A stretch of DNA of 64,000 nt from Geitlerinema sp. PCC 7407 (GTDB lineage Bacteria; Cyanobacteriota; Cyanobacteriia; PCC-7407), in assembly GCF_000317045.1 (NCBI RefSeq), contig NC_019703.1, forward strand, positions 2,902,501-2,966,500. Direction: 5' to 3'. A program made the position numbers and the translations under genes. Of this stretch, positions 8,984-19,931 are shown one piece after another. Position 1 is the stretch's first letter. Each line of letters starts with the position of its first letter. The notes under the pieces were generated by a model. That model searched no databases. It saw only the letters and a list, made by a program, of their open reading frames with translations, and was not told the DNA's origin.

Positions 8984-9991
8984 ATGAACCAGCTACACAG
9001 TGCGTTCACACTCTTTTTGAGCCTTCTAGTGGAAGCAATTCCCTTTTTGCTCTTGGGCGTTCTTTTCTCCAGCTTTTTGCTGATATTTGTGGACGAGCGC
9101 AAGCTCGTGGCGTCCCTCCCCAAACATCCGCTGTTTGGGGCCTTGTCGGGCGGCATGGTCGGTTTTTTGTTTCCGGTGTGCGAGTGCGGCAACGTACCGG
9201 TGGCGCGGCGACTGCTGATCCAGGGTGCTCCTGCCCCGGTTGCCATCGGATTTTTGCTGGCGGCCCCCACGATTAACCCGATTGTGATTTGGTCGACCTG
9301 GATTGCTTTTCGCGACCAGCCCGAGATTGTGTTTTGGCGCGTGGGGCTAACGCTGGCCATTGCGACGTTGATTGGCTGGCTCTTTAGCACCCAAAAAGAT
9401 ATTCGCCCACTGCTGCAGCCCAATGTTGCCAATTTGGTGCGATCGCCCGAACCTGAAAAATCTTCGGGGGGCAGCGTTTCGCCTCTGCTCCAGTCGGGCA
9501 CGTTTTTGATCGGTCAGGGAGAGTCGATGCGCTTTGAGACGGCGACGGCCACTGCGGCGGCCGCTCCGGCGATCGCCGCGCCCAACAGCCGATTCTGGCT
9601 CTTCCTAGAAAACGCGGTGCAGGAGCTGCGGGAGCTGGGGGGCGTTTTGATTCTCGGCAGCGCGATCGCCGCTTCGATCCAGATTTTTGTGCCGCGGGAA
9701 GTTATCCTGGGGCTGGGCCAGGGACCGATTACTTCGATCGTGGCCATGATGCTGCTGGCCGCCATCGTGTCGATTTGCTCCACGGTGGATTCCTTTTTTG
9801 CCCTGTCCTTTGCGTCGGCCTTCACCGGCGGGTCTCTGCTGGCGTTTCTGATTTTCGGACCGATGATCGACCTCAAGGCGATTGGCCTGATGATGTCGCT
9901 GTTTCGCGGGCGGGCGATCGCCTACATCTTCGTCATTGCGGCCCAGTTGACCTTCCTTGCGACTTTGTTCTTGAACCTGCATGTCAGCTAA
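8984..9991 (+). CDS. Permease of the DUF318/ArsP-like family
   Basis: A polytopic inner-membrane protein of 335 residues with about eight hydrophobic helices in two bundles around a less conserved central stretch (about 145-200). The motif FPVCECGNVPVARRL lies near residue 70 and PTINPIVIWST near 110, both typical of PF03773 permeases. The second half repeats the pattern with SICSTVDSFFALSFAS. The start ATG 8984 gives MNQLHSAFTLFLSLLVEAIPF, directly followed by helix 1. The next gene overlaps it by 11 bases. In Bacillus the equivalent pair YcgR-YcgQ belongs to the zinc (Zur) regulon. The transported substrate here is unknown. Confidence 0.85.
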   Translation: MNQLHSAFTLFLSLLVEAIPFLLLGVLFSSFLLIFVDERKLVASLPKHPLFGALSGGMVGFLFPVCECGNVPVARRLLIQGAPAPVAIGFLLAAPTINPIVIWSTWIAFRDQPEIVFWRVGLTLAIATLIGWLFSTQKDIRPLLQPNVANLVRSPEPEKSSGGSVSPLLQSGTFLIGQGESMRFETATATAAAAPAIAAPNSRFWLFLENAVQELRELGGVLILGSAIAASIQIFVPREVILGLGQGPITSIVAMMLLAAIVSICSTVDSFFALSFASAFTGGSLLAFLIFGPMIDLKAIGLMMSLFRGRAIAYIFVIAAQLTFLATLFLNLHVS

Positions 9992-10784
9992 CTCTTCCCC
10001 CCGCACCGTTCGCTCTCCTCAAGCGCGGATCTGGCCAGCCCTGACAAATTTGCTGGATATTCTGGCGATCGCCGCTTGGGGAGCCCTCCTGATGCACTAC
10101 TGGCGCGATGGCAAGCTGGGGCTCTTGATCCACCCCAACTACCACTGGCTGACGATCGCCACCGGCCTGCTGCTGCTGATCATCGGCGTTGCCAAGCTGC
10201 TGCTGCTGATCAGCCGTATCGTGCGCCGTCGCGCCATTGTCAGTCAGCGGTCTCACATGACGCTGCTGCCTTCGGGCTGGAGCAGCGCCCTGCTGTTGGC
10301 CGCTGCGATCGCAGGCTTTTTGATCACGCCCCGCGCCTTCGCCAGCGACATCGCCCTCAACCGAGGCATCGCCGACTTTGTCACCCTCACCCGCAGCCAG
10401 CCTCAGTCCTTTCAGGTGGTGGCTCGCCCCGAGGATCGCTCGATTGTAGAGTGGGTGCGGACCCTCAATGTGTACCCAGAGCCAGACGCCTACACAGGCC
10501 AAGCGGCCAAGGTTCAGGGCTTCGTGGTGTACCCGCCCAACTACCCAGCGGGGTACCTGGTGATTTCGCGGTTTGTGATCACCTGCTGCGCGGCTGACGT
10601 GTATCCGGTCGGCCTGCCGGTGAAGCTGCCCGAGGGCAGCGCTGCCCAGCCCTATCCCGCCGACCAGTGGCTCGAAATCGAGGGCACCATGGCCACTGAG
10701 GAACTCGACCAGCGGCGTCAGCTGGTGATTGTGGCCAAGTCCTTCAAAACCATTCCTGAACCCAAAAATCCCTACGATTACTAG
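9981..10784 (+). CDS. TIGR03943-family membrane protein
   Basis: 267 residues. Two hydrophobic helices lie in the first 75 (LLDILAIAAWGALLMHYW and WLTIATGLLLLIIGVAKLLLL), a third near 110 (LLLAAAIAGFLIT), then an exposed C-terminal domain. That domain carries VITCCAADVYPVGLPV and DQWLEIEGTM, which mark the TIGR03943/YcgQ family that accompanies DUF318 permeases. The gene starts inside the end of the permease gene, so the two are surely cotranscribed and probably translationally coupled. The CC pair is an obvious candidate for metal or redox chemistry, but its role is unproven. Confidence 0.85.
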   Translation: MSANSSPRTVRSPQARIWPALTNLLDILAIAAWGALLMHYWRDGKLGLLIHPNYHWLTIATGLLLLIIGVAKLLLLISRIVRRRAIVSQRSHMTLLPSGWSSALLLAAAIAGFLITPRAFASDIALNRGIADFVTLTRSQPQSFQVVARPEDRSIVEWVRTLNVYPEPDAYTGQAAKVQGFVVYPPNYPAGYLVISRFVITCCAADVYPVGLPVKLPEGSAAQPYPADQWLEIEGTMATEELDQRRQLVIVAKSFKTIPEPKNPYDY

Positions 10785-10857
10785 GCCATTTCGAGCTCCC
10801 CGAGGAATCGCGGCTTTTGCCGGACCTGTGGCCCCGTCGTTTTGAGCAGCATCCGCT

Positions 10858-12360
10858 ATGGCTTCGTCATTTCCCAAGGAAAAAATTTCTCTGTCTACCC
10901 TCGATCGCGTTGCGCTGGGGGCGATGGTGGCTTTGTCAATTGTGATCGGCTTGCTGATCTGGAGCGGTGATCACACCGAGCCCAAGGTCCGGGACTTTAG
11001 CTGGGCCAGTCAGCGCATCGGCTCCGAGGACCGGGCCTTTATCGTCACCTTCAATCGCCCCATGAACACCGAAAGCGTGGAGCGCAACCTGCGCATCAGT
11101 CCAGCACTCCCAGGGAAAATCAGCTGGGCGGGGCGGCGCATGGCCTACACGCTGACCCTGCCAGCCCCCTACAGCACGCAATTTAGCATTGCCCTTGAGG
11201 GGGCTAGGGACCGCTTTAGCAATACTGCTGAGCAAGCTGCTTCCATTGAACCTTTCTTGAGCCAGTTTCAGACGCGCGATCGCGCCTTTGCCTACATCGG
11301 CACCAACGGTGACGAAGAGGGACGCTTGGTTCTCTACAACTTCACCCAGGAAAAAAAGCAGATTCTCTCGCCAGCGGGCTTGGTGGTGCGGGAGTTCGAG
11401 AGCTATCCCAAGGGCGATCGCATTCTTTTTGCGGCTACGGACCGGACCAGCTACAACCAGGGCAAATTTGACCAAAAGCTGTACGTCGTGGGCACCGGCG
11501 CCAATGGGTCGCCGCGTGAGGAAAATCCAGCCCCTGAGCTCGTCCTAGACAGTGGTCCCTATCAAAATCTCAAGTTTGACCTCTCACCCGATGGAGAATT
11601 TATCATCGTGCAGCGGGTCAAGCGGGACGACCCCAGTGACTTTGGCTTTTGGAAAATCCTGGGCAACAAGGAACCGGTCCCCTTTGAGACCCAGCCCGGG
11701 GGCGAGTTTTTGATCACGCCAGACAGCAAAGCCGTGGCCATGGCCCAGGGGCAAGGGGTTGCCATTGTGCCGCTAGACGAAAGCAAGGCCCAAACAGCCG
11801 ATACCCTGGACTTTTTGCCGAAGTACGGCACGGTGCTGAGTTTTGCCCCGGACGGCACCCAGGCCGCCATGGTGAAATTCAACACAGACCGGACGCGATC
11901 GCTCTTTTTGGTGACCAACCAGGGCAGCGAGGTGGAGCTGATGCGCACGACCGGATCGATTCGCTCCGTTACCTTTGACCCGCTACAGCAGCAGCTCTAC
12001 TGCCTGCTGACGGAGCTGATCGAGGACCCGAACGCCTATCGAGAGCAGCCCTACATCGCCACGCTCAACCTCAAGACCAAAGAAAAAACCACGCTGGTTC
12101 AGCTACCTGCGCAGCCGGATGTGCGCATGAGCCTAGCGCCGGACGGGCTGGCGCTGCTGTTTGACCGCTCGATCCGCGCAGACGCAGCTCAGCAGAGCGA
12201 GCCCAGCGCCCTGCGCAACGATGCGGGGGAGGCGATCGCCACCAGTCAGCTTTGGCTGCTGCCCCTGACGCCGCCTGACGCCGAAACCGGCAAAACTCTG
12301 GCTCTCCAGCAGCCGGAGCTACTGCCCTTTGAAGGATTCCGGCCAGTCTGGCTGCCCTAG
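10858..12360 (+). CDS. Membrane-anchored Ig-like and beta-propeller protein
   Basis: 500 residues. One N-terminal helix (about 17-37, [18 protein letters not shown]) anchors the protein, leaving the rest in the periplasm or lumen. A bacterial Ig-like fold of the Big_5/SbsA type follows at about 45-125 ([20 protein letters not shown]). The remainder shows repeated blade-like segments ([41 protein letters not shown]), as in TolB-like WD40 propellers. Such proteins usually bind other proteins or glycans; the partner is unknown. Its 3' end overlaps the convergent coaBC by 42 bases. Confidence 0.75.
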   Translation: MASSFPKEKISLSTLDRVALGAMVALSIVIGLLIWSGDHTEPKVRDFSWASQRIGSEDRAFIVTFNRPMNTESVERNLRISPALPGKISWAGRRMAYTLTLPAPYSTQFSIALEGARDRFSNTAEQAASIEPFLSQFQTRDRAFAYIGTNGDEEGRLVLYNFTQEKKQILSPAGLVVREFESYPKGDRILFAATDRTSYNQGKFDQKLYVVGTGANGSPREENPAPELVLDSGPYQNLKFDLSPDGEFIIVQRVKRDDPSDFGFWKILGNKEPVPFETQPGGEFLITPDSKAVAMAQGQGVAIVPLDESKAQTADTLDFLPKYGTVLSFAPDGTQAAMVKFNTDRTRSLFLVTNQGSEVELMRTTGSIRSVTFDPLQQQLYCLLTELIEDPNAYREQPYIATLNLKTKEKTTLVQLPAQPDVRMSLAPDGLALLFDRSIRADAAQQSEPSALRNDAGEAIATSQLWLLPLTPPDAETGKTLALQQPELLPFEGFRPVWLP

Positions 12361-13599
12361 GTCGGCGAGGCCACCAGCACCGTTACTGGTGTCGATAGTT
12401 AGCACAAAGTCGTAGAGCTGGTGGGCCATGGACAGTTTGGAGCAGGGGGCGATCGCCTGCTGGCGGCCGTGGCGATCGAGGAAAATCGCCTGATTGGTCG
12501 AAGTGCCAAAGCCGCTATCGGCTTGGTCAACGGGATTGGCGGCGATCGCGTCGAGCTTCTTGCGCTGGAGCTTGTCCCGCGCGGGCGGCAAAATATCGCC
12601 GGTCTGGGCCGCGAACCCTACGAGGGTCTGGCGCGGCAGGCGGCGATCGCCCAGGGTCATCAGGATATCCGGCACCGGCGCTAGTTCCAGCTGATCCGGG
12701 AGCGATCGCTTGGGCAGTTTCTCCGCCACGTAGCGGGCCGGTTTCACATCGGCCACCGCCGCCGACATCACAATCCAGTCTGCCTCTGGCTGGTGGGCGA
12801 GCATGGCCGCATACATTTCTTCTCCGGTGGTCACCGGCACTGTCTGGACCGGCGGCAGCAGCGATCGCAGGGACGCCTCCATCGGGCCATGGACCAGCGT
12901 CACCGCTGCGCCGCGATAGTAGGCCGCCTGGGCCAGCGCCACCCCCATCTTGCCGGTGGACGGATTGCCCAAAAAGCGCACTGGGTCTAGGTACTCGCGG
13001 GTCGAGGCGCCGCTGATGAGGACGCGCTGTCCTGCCAAGTCCCGCCGACCGCCGGTTTGCAGCAGCGACTCAATGGCCACCAAAATTTCTGGCGGCTCGG
13101 CCATGCGGCCCATCCCAACGCGATCGCACGCCAGAATTCCCGCCCCTGGCCCCACGCCATGGCAGCGCGGATTGCCCAAAACCTGCTGCCAGTTCGCCTG
13201 GACCGTCCGCTGCTCCCACATATCCGTATTCATGGCCGGGGCCAGCAGGATCGGGCAGGTCGAGGCCAGGACTGTATTGGTCAGGAGATTGTCCGCTAGG
13301 CCGTGGGCCAGCTTACCGAGGGTGTTTGCGGTCAGGGGAGCCAACACCAGCAGCTCCGCCCACTCCCCCAGCTCGATGTGCAGCGGGCGAGCATGGGTCG
13401 GCTGCCAAAAGTCTTGGTCCGTGTAGGCCGGATGGCGACAGAGCGTCGCCACCGACAGCGGCGTAATGAATTCTTGGGCAGCATCAGTCAGGATGGCCCG
13501 AACTTCAGCCCCGGACTTCGCCAGGGAAGAAATCACTTCGCATACTTTATAGGCCGCGATGCCACCACCGAGGCCTAGGAGAATTCGCCGACCTTTCAC
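12319..13599 (-). CDS. coaBC: Bifunctional phosphopantothenoylcysteine decarboxylase/synthetase
   Basis: Two steps of coenzyme A synthesis in one protein of 426 residues. The N-terminal CoaC flavoprotein half starts [14 protein letters not shown]. It contains [22 protein letters not shown] with the active-site His, PAMNTDMW, and [13 protein letters not shown] with the redox Cys of the substrate flap. The C-terminal CoaB half has the nucleotide-binding GNPSTGKMG, the AAVAD motif, and a lysine-rich dimer segment [18 protein letters not shown] 13599 overlaps the stop of the DUF2555 gene as ATGA, so the two are translationally coupled. Confidence 0.95.
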   Translation of the reverse strand: MKGRRILLGLGGGIAAYKVCEVISSLAKSGAEVRAILTDAAQEFITPLSVATLCRHPAYTDQDFWQPTHARPLHIELGEWAELLVLAPLTANTLGKLAHGLADNLLTNTVLASTCPILLAPAMNTDMWEQRTVQANWQQVLGNPRCHGVGPGAGILACDRVGMGRMAEPPEILVAIESLLQTGGRRDLAGQRVLISGASTREYLDPVRFLGNPSTGKMGVALAQAAYYRGAAVTLVHGPMEASLRSLLPPVQTVPVTTGEEMYAAMLAHQPEADWIVMSAAVADVKPARYVAEKLPKRSLPDQLELAPVPDILMTLGDRRLPRQTLVGFAAQTGDILPPARDKLQRKKLDAIAANPVDQADSGFGTSTNQAIFLDRHGRQQAIAPCSKLSMAHQLYDFVLTIDTSNGAGGLADLGQPDWPESFKGQ

Positions 13600-13808
13600 G
13601 CTTCGTCGTAGGCTTCTAGGTCGAGTAGGTGAATGTAGGGTTCAACCAGTTCTGGACGCTGGAAGGCGATCGCTCGCAGCAGGTGCCAGTCTTCTAGCCC
13701 CTCGAATACGCTGCTGTAATCATCATCTTCCAAGCGATTGGCTAGGGCAGCCACCTCTGCTTCGGTAATTTCAGCAACGTCCTTATGGGAAAAATTGGCA
13801 GTTGTCAT
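13596..13808 (-). CDS. DUF2555 family small cyanobacterial protein
   Basis: A 70-residue acidic soluble protein with the conserved centre [43 protein letters not shown] place it in DUF2555, a cyanobacterial family of unknown function; the number is from memory. It heads a two-gene operon with coaBC through an ATGA overlap. The ribosome site GGAGG lies about eight bases before the ATG. A regulatory or partner role towards CoA synthesis is only suggested by the context. Confidence 0.75.
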   Translation of the reverse strand: MTTANFSHKDVAEITEAEVAALANRLEDDDYSSVFEGLEDWHLLRAIAFQRPELVEPYIHLLDLEAYDEA

Positions 13809-13963
13809 GGCTCCGCACCTCCTATCCTCCGCGCTTTCAGTTCACTTGCTTTGCTGAGCAGCGGGCAGGAAACTCGCCTCAGGCTTTAATTTTATCTGAA
13901 ATCCCTACCCCTTCCCGGAAAAGGTCATCAAGTGTTTCAATTGGTCGGCGCTAAGTCCCCGGG

Positions 13964-14587
13964 TCAATTTGCCCAGGCGGCGCTCTGGGCCTCGATAAAT
14001 GCCTTGATTCGCTCTAGCACCACCATCTGGATTTCGTGACCCATGTCATATTCTTCGTACTGCACGCTCACCCCCCGCTGGGTGAGGTCCTCCCGGGCGT
14101 GGTGGGCAGCTCGCAAGGGAACGACGGCATCCTGGCGGCCGTGGACGACGAGCACGGGCGGCACCGGATCGGCCAGAGGCTGGGTCACCGGGTGGAGGTA
14201 GCCGCTGAGGGAAAGGAGCCCCGCTAGCGGCAGCTGCAGCCCCACATCGAGGGTCATCGCGCCGCCCTGGGAGAAGCCGCTGAGAAAGGTCCGATCGAGG
14301 GGCACGCCGGTCTCGCCTTCGAGCGATCGCAGCCAGTCATGGAGCAGCTGGCGACTCTCAGTAATGCCGGTGTACTGGTCGCTTTCCAGGTCATACCACA
14401 TTTTGCCGTCAGCGGCGTAGGGGTGGGGAAAGGGGGCATCCGGCAGCAGGAACTGATAATCGCCCAAGCCCAAGAAAGGCACCAGTCCGGCCAAATCCGC
14501 AGCGTTCGCGCCCCAGCCGTGGAGGGCGACAATCACACCTTTGGGGGGCTGATTCGAGGTGGGCAGGATCGATTTGACCGACAGCAT
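13964..14587 (-). CDS. Alpha/beta-hydrolase, carboxylesterase/phospholipase family
   Basis: 207 residues with the fold and triad of PF02230 esterases. An oxyanion segment VALHGWGANAADL lies near residue 25, the nucleophile elbow is GFSQGGAMTLD (near 110), the acid is in VHGRQDAVVP, and the histidine is in YDMGHEI near the C-terminus. Related enzymes hydrolyse short-chain or acylated small esters; the substrate here cannot be told. ATG 14587 is chosen because the frame upstream of it continues only through a TTG. No operon partner is evident. Confidence 0.88.
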   Translation of the reverse strand: MLSVKSILPTSNQPPKGVIVALHGWGANAADLAGLVPFLGLGDYQFLLPDAPFPHPYAADGKMWYDLESDQYTGITESRQLLHDWLRSLEGETGVPLDRTFLSGFSQGGAMTLDVGLQLPLAGLLSLSGYLHPVTQPLADPVPPVLVVHGRQDAVVPLRAAHHAREDLTQRGVSVQYEEYDMGHEIQMVVLERIKAFIEAQSAAWAN

Positions 14588-14699
14588 AGGCGTTCTCAAT
14601 CTGGTTTGCTGCTTCTACTGTGCCGCGTCGAGCGCCTTTGAGGCCAGCCTTGGGCACCAGATCCAGAAAAGGGGCGATCGCCTGCTGAGATCACTGCGC

Positions 14700-15380
14700 T
14701 CACCGGCCCTTGGGGCACTGCTCTAGATAGGCGACAAGCTGCTGGCCCGCTTCGGTGATGTGAGCCTCTAGCAGGGCGATCGCGCCAGGGGTGTCTTGCT
14801 GGCGACAGGCGGCCAAGAGCTGGTAGTGCTCTCTCTGCGATCGCTCCAGGTAGTGCATTTTGCTCATTTGCAGGCGGACATAGCGATCCATGTTCACGTG
14901 GATGGCCTTCAGCATGGTCATCAGGCGGGGCCGATGGGCCGGGGCATAGAGCGTGGCGTGAAATTCCCAGTTCAGCTCTGACCAGCGGCCCACATCCGTC
15001 GCCTGGTCCGTGGCGGCCAGCAGCGTCTCGGCCTTTTGCAAATCTTCGGCCTGGAGCTGGGGCAGCGCCACCCGCAGGGCCGTAGTTTCCAGGGCAGCGC
15101 GAATTTCGCACAGCTCCTGGGCCTCTGCGGGCGAGAGGACCGAAACCGTGGCGCCTCGGTTGGTGTAGAAGGTGACCAGTCCCTCGACTTCGAGCTGGCG
15201 CAGGGCCTCTCGAACCGGAATGCGGCTCACCCCAAACTTGGTCGCGATTTGGTCTTGGCGCAGGGATTCCCCTTCCTGAAAGATGCCGTGCAGGATGGCC
15301 TGACGCAGGGCATCGGCGATTAGATCGGGCGTGCTGCGCTGCTGCTGAAGCACAGTGGCGGCAAGGTCGTTGAGATTCAT
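14700..15380 (-). CDS. GntR-family transcriptional regulator, FCD subfamily
   Basis: 226 residues. The N-terminal winged helix-turn-helix (about 15-85) contains IADALRQAILHGIFQEGESLRQDQIATKFGVSRIPVREALRQLE, the classic GntR motif. A C-terminal FCD ligand-binding domain follows with CEIRAALETTALRVA, the ELNWEFHATLY helix and HYQLLAACRQQD. FCD regulators sense small organic acids and often use a bound metal. ATG 15380 lies only two bases from a perfect inverted repeat that is probably its own operator, and no ribosome site can fit between. The divergent neighbour is leuA, a plausible target along with the gene itself. Confidence 0.9.
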   Translation of the reverse strand: MNLNDLAATVLQQQRSTPDLIADALRQAILHGIFQEGESLRQDQIATKFGVSRIPVREALRQLEVEGLVTFYTNRGATVSVLSPAEAQELCEIRAALETTALRVALPQLQAEDLQKAETLLAATDQATDVGRWSELNWEFHATLYAPAHRPRLMTMLKAIHVNMDRYVRLQMSKMHYLERSQREHYQLLAACRQQDTPGAIALLEAHITEAGQQLVAYLEQCPKGR

Positions 15381-15382
15381 GT

Positions 15383-15415
15383 GGATATTGTATACGATTT
15401 TTGTATACAATATCC
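15383..15415. promoter_or_regulatory. Perfect inverted-repeat operator between gntR and leuA
   Basis: GGATATTGTATAC and GTATACAATATCC form 13-base perfect arms around a 7-base spacer (gattttt). Each arm holds GTATAC, matching the GT-N-AC half-site style of GntR regulators. On the minus strand the arm includes TACAAT, a good -10 seven bases before the A of the gntR ATG, which would give a leaderless mRNA. Confidence 0.85.
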
Positions 15416-15529
15416 AAAGCGAGTAGCTGAGACTGGTGAGCAAACGCCTAGCCATGGGCGATCGCCCACCGAGCGACTCCAAGTCCTCAGCCGCCCTTCC
15501 ATCACTCCCCTCAATTAAAAGGAGTCAGT

Positions 15530-17134
<1,605 letters not shown>

Positions 17135-17489
17135 GAAAAGCGCGGGCTAATCCAGACTGAGAGTAGTCTCAAGCCAGTTCCAGCGGCCCGCAGGCTTCTC
17201 TGATCCTGGGATTTTTCCGGGAACCAGAGGTTCTCTTTGAAGGTCTTATTGAGCGAGTTCTCCCAGAATTTGCGGACGACGGGATACTGACCGAGCCGCA
17301 GACGCCCGTCAGATCGCCCAAGTGGATGAGTCTGTTGCACGAAGTCCATTTGGAGCCGAGCCGCTAAGCTCAAGGTCAGCTCTCATCCCGAGTTTGAGTC
17401 TCTCCGCCCTCAGACCTTCGGTATCAAATGTCAGAGCACGTGTGCGCCACTGTTGGGATCGCTATGCACTTGTTAATTAGGAGCCAATC
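17135..17489. other. Intergenic region after leuA
   Basis: About 355 bases without a credible gene; an 80-codon minus-strand frame has no family features or ribosome site. A loose hairpin near 17200-17230 may act as a terminator for leuA, but its pairing is imperfect. Confidence 0.45.
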
Positions 17490-17984
17490 ATGGTGAGACT
17501 GCCCCATTTGCGATCGCCCGGTCTGTCGGCCCAGAAGTCTTTGGGCATTGCGCTGCTGACCACAGTGGCCCTGCTCGGGAGCGCGATCGCCCCGGCCTCC
17601 GCCGAGGTCAAAATCATCATCGGTGATGACTACGATTCCTACGATCGCTATGGCCGCTACGAAAACTATCGGCCCTATCCAGCGACGATCCGCCCGAGCA
17701 GCCGCAGCACGTCTGTAGACCTGTCCATCGACCCCAATCGCCCCACCGGCACGCGATCGCGCGGTGGCGTCGTCTGCTGCGTCAGCAACAGCTCTAGCTC
17801 CCGCTACGACTACAACCCCTACGGCCGCGGCACCCTGGTCAACCCGACCATCATCAACTCCGAGATCAACGACTCCACGCTGATCAACCCCACCATTATC
17901 AATTCCGAAATCAACGGCTCTCGGCGCGGGCGGGTCATTTATCGGCGAGTCGAGTATCCCTCGGGCTACTACTACACCTACTAG
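17490..17984 (+). CDS. Small secreted protein with a tandem Asn/Ile-rich repeat
   Basis: 164 residues with a clear signal peptide (hydrophobic SLGIALLTTVALLGSAIAPA, cleavage after ASA near residue 38). The mature part is rich in Tyr, Arg and Ser. It contains a CC pair (VVCCVSN) and two almost identical 15-residue repeats, TLVNPTIINSEINDS and TLINPTIINSEINGS, then a basic, tyrosine-rich tail. TAGGAG precedes the ATG at good spacing. I know no function. The repeat could form stacked beta turns, suggesting a cell-surface or periplasmic structural role. Confidence 0.75.
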   Translation: MVRLPHLRSPGLSAQKSLGIALLTTVALLGSAIAPASAEVKIIIGDDYDSYDRYGRYENYRPYPATIRPSSRSTSVDLSIDPNRPTGTRSRGGVVCCVSNSSSSRYDYNPYGRGTLVNPTIINSEINDSTLINPTIINSEINGSRRGRVIYRRVEYPSGYYYTY

Positions 17985-18014
17985 GGACTGGATTCACCCA
18001 GCCAAATTTTGCGG

Positions 18015-18047
18015 GCGATCGCTTTCTGCAAGGGAGCGATCGCTTTT
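18015..18047 (+). terminator. HIP1-stem terminator after the secreted protein gene
   Basis: Two GCGATCGC copies (18015-18022 and 18036-18043) pair with each other. The stem is extended inward by TTTC against GGGA, and TTTT follows. Confidence 0.6.
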
Positions 18048-18174
18048 GATTGCTTTGGCGTATGCTCAGGATTGGCCAATTTCTAGAGAAGGCTGGGGTC
18101 CGCGCAAGACCGAGGTGCTAGGCCACAGCCGCTAACCGCCTGTTCTGTTGTGGGTGAGCGATCGCAAATAACCT

Positions 18175-19107
18175 ATGAAACGTCTATTACTAGCCAGTTT
18201 AGTCAGTCTCCTGCTGCCTCTCGCAGCCTGCTCGTCCTCACCGGAGGGAGGTTCCGCCAGCAGTCCCTTACCCAATGCCCAGGGAGAAGCAGTCCGCACC
18301 TTCACTACCGGGGCAATTCCTGATCAAGACCCCGAGAAGCTCCAGCGGCTCTACGGCAAGCTAGCCACCTACCTAGAAGCCAAGCTGGGAGTGCCGGTGG
18401 AGTACAAGCCCGTCACCGACTACGCCGCCGCCGTGACGGCCTTCAAAGTCGGAGACCTAGACATGGTCTGGTTTGGGGGGCTCACAGGGGTGCAGGCTCG
18501 TTTGCAGGTTCCCGGAGCCGAAGCCCTAGCGCAGCGAGACATCGACGCCGAATTTCGCAGCGTTTTTATTGCCAACAAAAACTCAGATCTTCAGCCTTTT
18601 GAGGATTTGCAAGGACTCTATGCCCTGAGGGGGCGCTCCTTCACTTTTGGTAGCGAGTCCTCGACCTCAGGCCGTTTGATGCCCCAGTACTTCTTGCAGC
18701 AGGCCGGGGTCAAACTTGAAGACTTCAAGGGAGAGCCGGGCTTTTCGGATTCTCACGACGCGACGATCAAGCTGGTGACCGCAGGCTCCTACGAGGTCGG
18801 AGCGCTCAATGAGCAGGTGTGGGAAAGCCGTCTGAAAGAGGGCGCGATCGACACGAGCAAGGTCCAGGTCATTTGGCGGACGCCCACCTACTACGACTAC
18901 CACTGGGTAATCAATCCGGCGGTGAAAGAGCGCTACGGCGCGGATTTCGTGGACAAGGTCCAGGCCGCGCTGCTGAGCCTCGACCCGGCCGACCCAGACC
19001 AAAAGGAAATTTTGGAGCTGTTTGGGGCTCAGAAGTTTATCCCAACGGAGAATAAGAACTACGCCCAAATCGAGGCGGTCGGTCGCCAAATCGGCAAGAT
19101 CAAGTAG
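18175..19107 (+). CDS. PhnD-like ABC transporter substrate-binding lipoprotein
   Basis: 310 residues with a lipoprotein signal (LVSLLLPLAAC, acylated Cys near residue 19). The binding domain begins FTTGAIPDQDPEKLQRLYGKL and has VTDYAAAVTAFKVGDLDMVWFGG, the pattern of phosphonate, phosphite and putative selenate binding proteins. The segment with FRSVFIANKNSDL and GRSFTFGSESSTSGRLMP forms the ligand pocket of this group. The opening matches most closely what I remember of the putative selenate subfamily, but substrate cannot be decided by eye. It is the first gene of a three-gene transporter operon. Confidence 0.85.
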   Translation: MKRLLLASLVSLLLPLAACSSSPEGGSASSPLPNAQGEAVRTFTTGAIPDQDPEKLQRLYGKLATYLEAKLGVPVEYKPVTDYAAAVTAFKVGDLDMVWFGGLTGVQARLQVPGAEALAQRDIDAEFRSVFIANKNSDLQPFEDLQGLYALRGRSFTFGSESSTSGRLMPQYFLQQAGVKLEDFKGEPGFSDSHDATIKLVTAGSYEVGALNEQVWESRLKEGAIDTSKVQVIWRTPTYYDYHWVINPAVKERYGADFVDKVQAALLSLDPADPDQKEILELFGAQKFIPTENKNYAQIEAVGRQIGKIK

Positions 19108-19130
19108 TTCACGGATCAACTTCCTAGGTC

Positions 19131-19931
19131 ATGAATCCAGAGAGAGCGGTGCAGGAACCCCACAGTCAGGCGGCGGCGCCAGCAGCCGATCGCAGCGTCA
19201 TTTTCGAGCTGCGGCAGGTGGGCGTGCGCTTTGGAGGGTTCGAGGCGCTGCGGGAGGTCAGCCTGACGGTGCGGGCCGGGGAGCGGCTGGCGCTGGTAGG
19301 CCCCAGCGGCGCTGGCAAGTCCACGCTGCTGGGCCTCCTAAATGGATCCCAGGCACCGACGACCGGGGAGGTGTGGGCCTTGGGCCGAAACCTGGCCCAC
19401 CTCAAGGCGCGATCGCGCCGTCAGGTCCAGCGCCGCATCGGCACGATCTACCAGCAGTTTCACCTGGTGGACAATCTGCGGGTGATCCACAACGTGAACG
19501 CAGGCAACCTGGGGCGCTGGTCCCTGCTGAAGTCGGCTCTGTCCCTGGTGTTTCCCCAGGAGGTGGAGCGGGCGGCCCAAGTGCTGGGCCAGGTGGGCAT
19601 CCCCGAGAAGCTCTACGAACGCACAGATCGGCTGTCGGGCGGCCAGCAGCAGCGGGTGGCGATCGCCCGCGTTTTGGTTCAAAATCCCGAAGCCATCCTG
19701 GCCGATGAGCCCATTTCTAGCCTAGACCCGGAGCGATCGCGGGAGGTCATGGACTTGCTGGGCCGCCTGAGCGCTGACCTGGGAACTACGCTAGTGACGA
19801 CGCTGCACTCCGTGGCCTTTGCCCGCAGCCACTGCGATCGCATTGTGGGTCTGCGCCAGGGTCAGGTGATGTTTGACGCTCCAGCGCCAGCGGTCACAGA
19901 GGAGATGGTGACCGAGCTGTACCGCTTATGA
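19131..19931 (+). CDS. ABC transporter ATPase, PhnC type
   Basis: 266 residues, cytoplasmic. Walker A GPSGAGKST lies near residue 58, the Q-loop is in IGTIYQQFHLV, the signature is LSGGQQQRVAIARVL (near 165), Walker B AILADEPISSLDP, and the switch histidine is in TTLHSV. It powers uptake by the fused permease encoded just after it. The two genes overlap as ATGA (19928-19931), so their synthesis is coupled. About 30 unusual residues precede the ATPase fold, and the start could be slightly downstream. Confidence 0.92.
   Translation: MNPERAVQEPHSQAAAPAADRSVIFELRQVGVRFGGFEALREVSLTVRAGERLALVGPSGAGKSTLLGLLNGSQAPTTGEVWALGRNLAHLKARSRRQVQRRIGTIYQQFHLVDNLRVIHNVNAGNLGRWSLLKSALSLVFPQEVERAAQVLGQVGIPEKLYERTDRLSGGQQQRVAIARVLVQNPEAILADEPISSLDPERSREVMDLLGRLSADLGTTLVTTLHSVAFARSHCDRIVGLRQGQVMFDAPAPAVTEEMVTELYRL

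Noticed and set aside
14596-15417. A 273-codon minus-strand frame overlapping the GntR gene
   Set aside because: It is a shifted frame of the GntR gene, rich in Arg, Pro and Gly, without any family motif.
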